64,000 bases of DNA from Erinaceus europaeus. Lineage: Eukaryota; Chordata; Mammalia; Eulipotyphla; Erinaceidae. Positions 57,498 to 64,000 of this stretch are shown one piece after another. Positions within the stretch are counted from its first letter, which is position 1. Each line of letters begins with the position of its first letter. The stretch is from assembly GCF_950295315.1 (NCBI RefSeq), contig NC_080170.1:98765971-98829970 (forward strand). Reading direction: 5' to 3'. Both the position numbers and the translations under genes were made by a program. Under the pieces are notes generated by a model. The model was not told the origin of the DNA, made no database searches, and saw nothing but the letters and a program-made list of their open reading frames with translations.

Positions 57498-57656
57498 TGG
57501 TCCGGGAGGTAGCACAGTGGTAAAGCTTTGGACTCTTAAGCATGAGGTCCTGAGTTCAATCCCTGGCAGCACATATGCCAGAATGATGTCTATTTCTTTC
57601 TCTCTCCTCCTATCTGTCTCATAAATAAATCAAATCTTTAAAAAATAAGAAAAAAT
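57498..57656 (+). repeat. Family B SINE
   Basis: 'gaggtagcacagtggtaaag', 'gagttcaatccctggcagca' and an A-rich tail. Target duplication aagtggaaatctg at 57485-57497 and 57657-57669. It sits beside the mariner remnant. Confidence 0.9.
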
Positions 57657-57669
57657 AAGTGGAAATCTG

Positions 57670-58725
57670 ATGGCATTAGGCCAGATGAGTAAGGTAGGTG
57701 TGGCAACACATCCCATACTATTCCGATAGTTTTTAACTGGTGGCCAAATTTGTGTGTGGTCTTCCATTGTTGTGTTGGAACACAACTTCTATACCACTAA
57801 CAAGCTCTGATTGATGAATTCATTCACACAGTCCACTTGCCAACAGGACACATACAAATTGTTTGGTTTCCTGACAGGAACTCAAAATGTGTCTTGGAGT
57901 GCCGTTTCCCCAGAGCCCTACCCCACTAGGTAAAGAGAGAGACAGGCTGGGAGTATGGATCAACCTGCCAATGCCCATGTTCAGTGGGGAAGCCAGACCT
58001 TCAACCTTCTGCACCCTATAATGACCTTGGGTCCATACTTTTAGAGAGATAAAGAATAAGAAAGCTATCAGGGGAGGGGATGGGATACGAAGTTCTGGTG
58101 GTGGGAATTGTGTGGAGTTGTACCCCTCTTATCCTATGTTTTTTTCAGTGTTTCTTTTTCATAAATAAAAATGAAAAAAAATCCATCACCATGAAAGCAA
58201 AACCTTCCTCAGATTAAAGTCTGATTTTAATGTAGTTTGAGATGAATCAACACATTGGGACCAAGACTGTTGGTGTTCCACATTGTTGTAAATAATCCAC
58301 TTCTCAACACCAGTCATCAATCACTTCAGAAAAGGACCTGTTTGCCTCCTGTTTAATGAGCATATAAGAGATGTTTATATGCACTGTCAAATGAACTTCT
58401 TTGAGTTCATGAGTAACCCAAATATAGAGCTTGCTTAATATCTACTTCTTCAGGTGGTTGTGAATGCTTGAATGATGAATTTTCAATGTTTCTATAGTAT
58501 CTCCTGCCATGTAACTTGCGTTTGACTGGATCAATGCCTTTATTGTCAATCTGAGTGGACTTTACTAATCTAGAAGCATTATTGAGATCAAAATAACCAG
58601 CATAGAATTTCATGAAGCACTCTTGGCACTGATGTTCTCATAAAGCATTGTCACTATAAATTGTACCCGATTTTTATAACCTTGACTTGCATTCTTCCTT
58701 TTATGAAAGTAAAGCTGTAAAATAT
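57670..58725 (-). pseudogene. Mariner (Tc1/mariner) transposase pseudogene
   Basis: Cut-and-paste DNA transposase, decayed. The minus strand, over several frames, gives the family's landmarks in order: an N-terminal helix-turn-helix part with 'FYAGYFDLNNASRL' and 'STQID' (58600-58500); 'LYLGYS' (about 58415); 'EKWIIYNNVEHQQSWSQ' (about 58310-58260), where the catalytic Asp before EKW is Val; and, past an L1 insertion, 'QHNNGRPHTNLAT' (about 57775), where the second Asp is Asn. A worn version of the 'LPH.PYS.DLA.SD' block follows (about 57700). Several stops and frameshifts and two lost catalytic Asp residues show that it is dead. The terminal inverted repeats were not found. Confidence 0.75.
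57860..58175 (+). repeat. L1-type 3' end nested in the mariner
   Basis: 'aaatgtgtcttggagtgccg', 'aatgcccatgttcagtgggg', 'gtggtgggaattgtgtggag' and 'ttgtacccctcttatcctat', then an A-rich tail. It splits the mariner transposase between its first and second catalytic blocks, so it is younger. Confidence 0.8.
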
Positions 58726-59124
58726 GACCAAAATGCAGTTTGGTCTTCCATCTTCAACTTGCAGTAAAATTTCCAAAACTCAACCAAATCACATAATTCT
58801 TTAGGAATGAAACCAGAATTGTCACCTGTCATATGACATAGGAATAACATAACTGTGAGTGACTCCATTAGTTCCAAACATGAACTAGCACCATCTGATG
58901 CAAAAATACATCTTGACTTTTCTGAAAATTCAGTAGGTAAGAACATAGTCATTTTCATATGATCCTATTTTAAGATATTATATTTGTCTGTAATCTGTAT
59001 GTTTAATCAGAGAAAAACCATGATTAGTATAAAAAATGGTGATGTTGTAGGGGAGCAAATATCTGTCACCCCAAAGTATGTTTTGGCAAAACTATTGGCT
59101 TATTTCCACTCGTGGTCTAGGTTT

Positions 59125-59126
<2 letters not shown>

Positions 59127-59156
<30 letters not shown>

Positions 59157-59170
59157 TTTTTTTTTTTGCC
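59127..59170 (-). repeat. A-rich tail of the non-LTR element, (TTTC)n on plus
   Basis: Minus strand reads a run of A and then AAAG units, directly after the end of the reverse transcriptase frame. This is the 3' tail of the retrotransposon. Confidence 0.7.
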
Positions 59171-59223
59171 AAATAAACCCATCTTCAGGCTGGAAAAAAA
59201 TGCGCCTGACTTCGCTTCTTCTT

Positions 59224-60369
59224 CTAGCGTTTGCCCTTCTTCCATAGCCAGTCAACAGCATCAGGTTGAGCCTGATGTAAAGTTTCGAGACCTCCTTTGA
59301 ATCTGGAGAGGTGGCAGTCATTGACTATGTGGGTCATAGTCTGTCTGTAGCCGCAGGGGCAGTTCGGGTCGTCTCTGGCTCCCCAGCGATGGAACATAGA
59401 GGCGCACCGGCCATGGCCTGTTTGATAGCAATTGAGGAGAGCCCAATCATAACATGCTAGGTCAAAGCCGGGTTGACGCTTGCAGGGGTCTGTGATGAGG
59501 TGTTTGTTCTTTACCTCAGCTGACTGCCAGCTCTGTTTCCAAGAGACTGGAACAGAGAAGTTCAGTGTAGGCATAGGGGACCAGATTGGGTGACGAGATG
59601 TCAAGCGTTGGACAGGGTGGGCGAAGATATCCGTGTATATTGGCAGGTCCGGTCGAGCGTAGACGTGGGAAATTAACTTAGATGATGCCGCATCCCGACG
59701 AATATCTGGCGGGGCGATGTTGCTAAGAACTGGCAGCCATGGAACTGGGGTGGAACGGATGGTTCCAGAAATTATCCTCATGGAGGAATATAATTTGGAA
59801 TCCACCAAGTGGACATGGGGGCTACGGAACCATACTGGGGCACAGTATTCTGCAGTGGAATAGCATAATGCCAGAGAGGATGATCGTAGTGTGGAAGCGC
59901 TCGCGCCCCATGAGGAGCTGGCCAGTCTTGCAATGATGTTATTCCTCGCGCCCACCTTTGCTGCAGTTTTTATGAGACGTTTGTGAAATGACAAAGTGCG
60001 ATCAAGAGTAATGCCAAGATAGACTGGCTGGGCTTCATGCCGGATTCTCGTATCACCAAGCTGCACATTAAGCTCACGCGAGGCCAAGGCATGGTGTAGA
60101 TGGAAAACAGATGATACCGTTTTTGCAGTGCTAGGGATTAGTCGCCATTTTTTACAGTAATCAGATATCAGAGACATGTCTTTCATGAGTTTTTCCTCGA
60201 GGATGTCGAACTTGGATGTCTGAGTTGCACAGCAGATGTCATAGGCGTAGATGAACTTCCTTGAAGAAGTTTCTGGGAGGTCATTGATGTAAATATTAAA
60301 TAGCGTAGGAGCCAGAACAGAGCCCTGGGGGAGGCCACTTGACACAAGTCTCCATCTGCTAGACAGGGA
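59224..60369 (-). pseudogene. Jockey-like reverse transcriptase, C-terminal half
   Basis: Open for about 381 codons on the minus strand and ending in '...WLWKKGKR' and TAG, 60 bp before the A-rich tail. Reverse transcriptase motifs: 'GLPQGSVLAPTLFNIYINDL' and the active site 'FIYAYDICCATQ', where the first Asp of the expected A-D-D is Tyr, so this copy is catalytically dead. Then come 'PVYLGITLDRTLSFHKRL' and 'SLALCYSTAEYCAPVWFRS', the thumb-like region typical of Jockey relatives, and near the end a Cys/His cluster 'CPCGYRQTMTHIVNDC'. The annotated start codon is only where the frame can begin; the frame stays open upstream to 60369, where the inverted junction lies. Confidence 0.8.
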
Positions 60370-60649
60370 TGCCGGGAGCCAAAACCTTAGCTAAGTCTCT
60401 CACATAACCGGTGAACAGACATTCTGATCATTGTAACTGTGATTACCATCTAACTGTTTGGAAAGTTGCTCACCCACCTCCCTCCCCCCACTACCTTAGC
60501 AGAACTTCCTCATGGTGTGTGCTTAAAATGCGGCTGTAAAATAAAATTTTCAGAGCTTGATCAGAAACCTGTCTTGCTCTCGTTCTTCGTGTCTCTTGTC
60601 CCCTCCATTCTCTCGACCCCTACCCTAGGTTTCCGTCGATAACCCCACA
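60370..60649 (+). other. LTR-like block or element 5' UTR at the inversion junction
   Basis: Begins TGCCGGGAGCC and ends AACCCCACA. It has AATAAA at about 60541 and then a C/T-rich stretch ('tcttgctctcgttcttcgtg') like the U5 of class II LTRs. It sits exactly between the two halves of the non-LTR element. It is either a solo LTR or the element's own 5' untranslated region. The flanks 'caggga' and 'caggcc' are not a clear target duplication. Confidence 0.4.
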
Positions 60650-60752
60650 GGCCAGGGCACTGGGATGCATTGGATCGACCTTCCCATGGTGCATCTTGTG
60701 AGTACCCATTCATTGGGGAAACTGATGATCCTTCCTAGCCGACTGAATCCAC
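60650..60752 (+). other. 5' leader of the Jockey-like element
   Basis: Non-coding lead from 'ggccagggcactgggatgc' up to the Met codon at 60753. Confidence 0.4.
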
Positions 60753-62216
60753 ATGGATCCCAGTCACTTTCAAAGCCAGCAACAAGCAGATCCTGCCAGC
60801 TTTCAAGCTGTTGGTCCTGCTCTTCGAGTCCTCCAACTTAATGTTGAGGGGCTGTCCTTTGCCAAACGCGTTCTTATTGGTCGATTGGCGATTCAGCATC
60901 AGGCAGATGTTATCTGCCTACAAGAAACACATATAGCAGTCGATAAAGCTGCTCGATTCACCATCAGTGGATTCAATTTAATATGCTATAATCTCCATCC
61001 TAAACATGGCCGAGCCATCTATGCCAAATCGTGTCTTGCGGACATTTACCATATGGCCTCTTCTACCTTCTACGACTCCATTACTATTGGAACTATTCAG
61101 CTCGTCAACGTATATAAGCCTCCCAGTGCCTCATGGGATAATGAGGTCCTGCCTAGCCCGAATCACCCAGCCATTTACGTTGGAGATTTTAATAGTCATC
61201 ACCAAGACTGGGGATATTCCTCCACTTGTGCTGACGGCTCTATCTTAGCCGACTGGGCTTCAGCGAATGACCTCTCCCTATTATACGATCCCAAACAGCC
61301 AGGCTCTTTTCACAGTGCTAGATGGAATAAAGACTCATCACCCGACCTGTGCTGGATTAGCACAGTCAACGGCCAAGCCTTTCCCGCTACGAGACAAGTT
61401 CTCTAGATCTTCCCGCACAGTCATCACCGCCCAGCTATCATCCACATTGGTCTCCAGCTCCCACTGATTCTGTGCTCGGAGAAACTAAGATGGAACTTTC
61501 GGAAAGAAAACTGGCATCTGTTCAGTGATCTTACCAACAAATCTATTCCTGCAATTCCAATTAACTCTATCCCCTCTGAAGATTCCTACAGGCGCTTCAG
61601 CCAAGCCATCTTCAAAGCAGCTTCCCAAGCCATTCCTCGTGGGAGATGTGCTAACTATACGCCTTGTCTTGATGCTGAATGCAAGCAACTACTAAAGCAG
61701 TATGATGAGTCAGGCGACCCAGATGTGGCTGACCATCTCATTGCCTCCCTGGATGCAGCACGCCAAGCCTGCTGGCAACAACTCACGGAAAGTCTGAACT
61801 TTACCCACTCAAGTAGGAAGGCCTGGAAGCTTCTTCACAGACTGGGTGCCGGTAGCCAACCCCCTCCCGTCTCCCATCCTCCCGTATCTCCAAACTCAGT
61901 GGCCAGTCACCTAACTCAAGTTGGACGTGCTAAGATCGACCCAGTCTGGAAAAAAGAAATTTCCCATGAGTGGTCATCCCACTTCCGGTTATCTTGTCCA
62001 TCTCCAAAACTCTCTCCCTTTACACTTTCTGAACTGGAAGACGCTTTGAAGAGGGTTAAACGGGGAACGGCTGCTGGCTATGATAACATCACCCCAGAAC
62101 TCATTCTTAACCTGGGTCCCGCTTCATTCCTGTCCCACATCTTGGAATCTGAGTCTATGCCCAAAGTTTGGCGTCGTGCAAAGATTATAGTGGGTTTGAA
62201 GCCAAAGAAAGCCTGA
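60753..62216 (+). pseudogene. Jockey-like ORF2: endonuclease and start of reverse transcriptase
   Basis: A single frame of 488 codons with one internal stop (TAG, 61404-61406). Residues about 25-215 are an apurinic-type endonuclease: 'LQLNVEGLS', 'VICLQETH', 'VNVYKPPSASW', 'YVGDFNSHHQDWGY' and 'SPDLCWIS' hold the Asn, Glu, Asp/Asn and Asp of the active site. After the stop the frame continues through a linker ('NYTPCLDAECKQLLKQYDES') to 'KRGTAAGYDNITPELIL' and 'MPKVWRRAKIIVGLKPKK', the first reverse transcriptase blocks, where it breaks off. No ORF1 precedes it. Such near-intact coding capacity among badly decayed neighbours points to a recent insertion. Confidence 0.8.
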
Positions 62217-62440
62217 CTTCGCTGTAGGCGCTCATTAAGATTACATATGTGCAGAACCGAAAGCGAGGTGGAAGGTGACCCAGGTACGCAATTCCGGACA
62301 CCACCTGCTTCTGGCCGCAAGAAGCTACTTCTTCGAAGTGCTCCTGATCCCCCTCCCTCGCCTCTGATTTCTGCTCCACTGCTTCCCCCACCCATCGTCC
62401 TGCCTCTTAGACAGACTCCTCCTCCGCTGCCATGCTTACT
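62217..62440. other. Unassigned GC-richer junction sequence
   Basis: Between the non-LTR element and L1. Contains 'gcctgacttcgct' at 62211-62223, also found at 59204-59216 in the 3' end of the element. Frames here (62078-62600) are not supported as genes. Confidence 0.35.
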
Positions 62441-62444
62441 CCCT

Positions 62445-63620
62445 GAGTCCTTTAGTGCAAATTCAGTCCAAGTTCTGCTTTGTGTTTTCCCTTCTGTTAT
62501 TTTTCAACTTCTGCTTATGCGTGGGGATCATCCGATATTAACGCTTCTCTTTCTGACTTATATGACTAAACATGATTCATTCAATCTCCATCCGAGATGA
62601 GTCAAAGGTGAATTCACTATTTTTAATAGGTGAGTAATATTCCATTATGTATATATATCCACACTTCTCAGTCACTCATCTGTTGTTGGACGCCTGAGTT
62701 ACTTCCAGGTTTTGACTATTACAAATTGTGCTGCTATGAATATAAGTATACATAGATCGTTTTGGAGGGGTGTGTTTGGTTCCTTAGGATATATTCTCAG
62801 GAGGGGAATTGCAGGGTCATAGGATAGGTCCACTTCTAGCCCATTTAGTTTGGACCAATTTACACTCCCACCAGCAGTGCAGGAGGGTTCCTTTGCCTTG
62901 ACAACCTCTCAAGAATTTGTTGTTGCTATCATTTCTGATATATGGTATGCTCACAGGAGTGAAGTGAGCATGAGTTTGTGAGCTCTTTATATATTTTGGG
63001 TATTAGCCTTTTGTCTGATGTATAGCATGTAAATATCTTCTCCTGTTCTGTAAGGATCTCTTTGTTTGGGTGGTAGTTTTTTTTACTGTGAAGAAGCTTT
63101 TCAATTTGATATAGTCCCATTGGTTTATTTTTTGCTTTAGTATTCCTTGCAGTTGGATTTGAATCATTGAAGATGCCTATAAAATTTAGATGGAAAAGAG
63201 TACTGCCAGTATTTTGCTATAAGTATTTAATAACTTCTGGTCTAACATTCAAGTCCATAATCCATTTGGAATTTACTTTTGTGTCTGGTGAAATGTAGTC
63301 ATTTGGTTTCATTCTTCTGGATGTTTCAACCCAATTTTTTCAACAGCATTTGTTGAAGAGATTCTCCTTTCCCCATTTAATCATCTGGGTACCTTTGTGG
63401 AAGATTAGATGTTCATGGGTGTGAGGGCTTGTTTCTGAGCTCTCAATTATATTCCACTGATCAATGTGTCTATTTTTCCTCTAATACCAGGCAGTTTTGA
63501 TTGTAATGGCCCAGTTATACAATTTAAGATATGGGAGTGTGATACCTCCAACTCTGATTTTTTTTCTCAAGATTGTTTTGGCAATTCTAGATATTTTTCT
63601 GGTGCCAGAAAAATAAAATG
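62445..63620 (-). repeat. LINE-1 ORF2 3' part, reverse
   Basis: Minus-strand L1: 'ttttcaacttctgcttatgc' and 'tttctgacttatatgac' mirror the ORF2 end at 29520; then come 'gtgagtaatattccattatg', 'aggattgcaggg'-like text, 'tgaagaagcttttcaatttg', 'cccattggtttattttttg' and 'tgattgtaatggcccagtta'. The reading frame is broken. Confidence 0.85.
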
Positions 63621-63624
63621 TTTA

Positions 63625-64000
63625 TATACATGAAATTGCTGATAATCTATTTTAAATATAAATATTTTATATTTAGTGAATTTGTATAAATTTGCCATAA
63701 GTGAGTCCATTTTGAACATTCATCAGTTGTGCACTAATTTTTTTTAACTTCTAGCAAATGTGAATTTTTTTGCTCAAGATATTCTAGTGTATCATGATGC
63801 TATGATATTAGCAATAATGTGGAACCATAAGTTAATTCTTTACAAGAAAGAGAAGGGATTTATTCCAAAGACCTCTATAAATACAGACTACTGATGCTTA
63901 ATAGAGAAACATAGTTTCTAGTCTGTATATTTTCCATGATTTCCTTGTATACTTTTTCTTCTTTCAATTTTTCCATTGAAAATAAAGTAGAATGTTAAAA
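63625..64000. other. AT-rich unique DNA, nothing recognised
   Basis: Right edge of the window. No supported feature. Confidence 0.5.

Larger units (their letters stand above)
59165..62216. mobile_element. Jockey/CR1-type non-LTR retrotransposon, head-to-head inverted copy
   Basis: Two halves of one LINE-type element. The 3' half (60369 to 59165) is on the minus strand and ends in an A-rich tail. The 5' half (about 60650-62216) is on the plus strand. The halves meet 5' ends together, the product expected from twin priming. The part of the reverse transcriptase between 'GLKPKKA' and 'GLPQGSVLAP' is missing. The protein is unlike L1 or RTE in its motifs; the closest families I know are Jockey-like elements of arthropods and other invertebrates. 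Confidence 0.75.

Noticed and set aside
62078..62600. Frames spanning the junction to the right of the non-LTR element
   Set aside because: They cross from the retrotransposon into unassigned sequence and L1, with no motif of their own.
1..64000. Host protein genes, tRNA or rRNA genes, CRISPR arrays, operons
   Set aside because: No complete gene structure was seen. tRNA-like boxes occur only in SINE heads without a foldable complete tRNA, and everything else points to a eukaryotic, mammalian repeat landscape.

Overview
This window is non-coding mammalian DNA built almost wholly from layers of transposable elements. It holds tRNA-derived SINEs with pyrimidine-rich bodies and A-rich tails, many LINE-1 (L1) pieces in both orientations, microsatellites and endogenous retrovirus remains. 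The commonest SINE has a 'gcgcagtgggttaagc' head and a 'cctgcaggggagtcgcttcac' type middle. I recognise it as the SINE that dominates hedgehog (Erinaceus) genomes, so my best guess is an erinaceid hedgehog. That is recognition, not a database result. I found no complete host gene. One isolated stretch (5375-5533, minus) looks like a coding exon with splice sites, but I cannot name it.

Layout. 1-10 kb: SINEs, two L1 ORF2 fragments, a 400-bp polypurine tract, the exon candidate and old unique DNA. 10.0-11.5 kb: an L1 ORF2 end split by a solo LTR (10090-10730). 11.5-13.4 kb: L1 3' regions and a SINE. 13540-21182: a class II (betaretrovirus-like) provirus on the minus strand, flanked by the 6-bp target duplication GCCCCT. 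It has a 5' LTR (right), gag with three in-frame stops, a protease and a pol frame that is open for 863 codons. It has no recognisable complete env, and ends in a polypurine tract and a 3' LTR (left). 21-57 kb: unique DNA broken up by L1 3' regions, four SINE families and one more LTR-like block (about 55170-55738). 57.5-59 kb: a decayed mariner transposase split by a later L1 3' insertion.

The most unusual part is 59.16-62.22 kb. It is a non-LTR retrotransposon of the Jockey/CR1 type, not L1 and not RTE. Its endonuclease and the start of its reverse transcriptase lie on the plus strand, with one stop in 488 codons. The end of its reverse transcriptase lies on the minus strand (about 373 open codons, then an A-rich tail). 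This head-to-head layout fits twin-primed insertion. An LTR-like or 5'-UTR-like block sits at the junction. Such a well-preserved invertebrate-style LINE in a mammal would suggest a late arrival, possibly by horizontal transfer. The last 1.2 kb is L1 on the minus strand.

Nothing here works together as a pathway. The window is a record of successive insertions, and the order of many can be read from nesting and target-site duplications.
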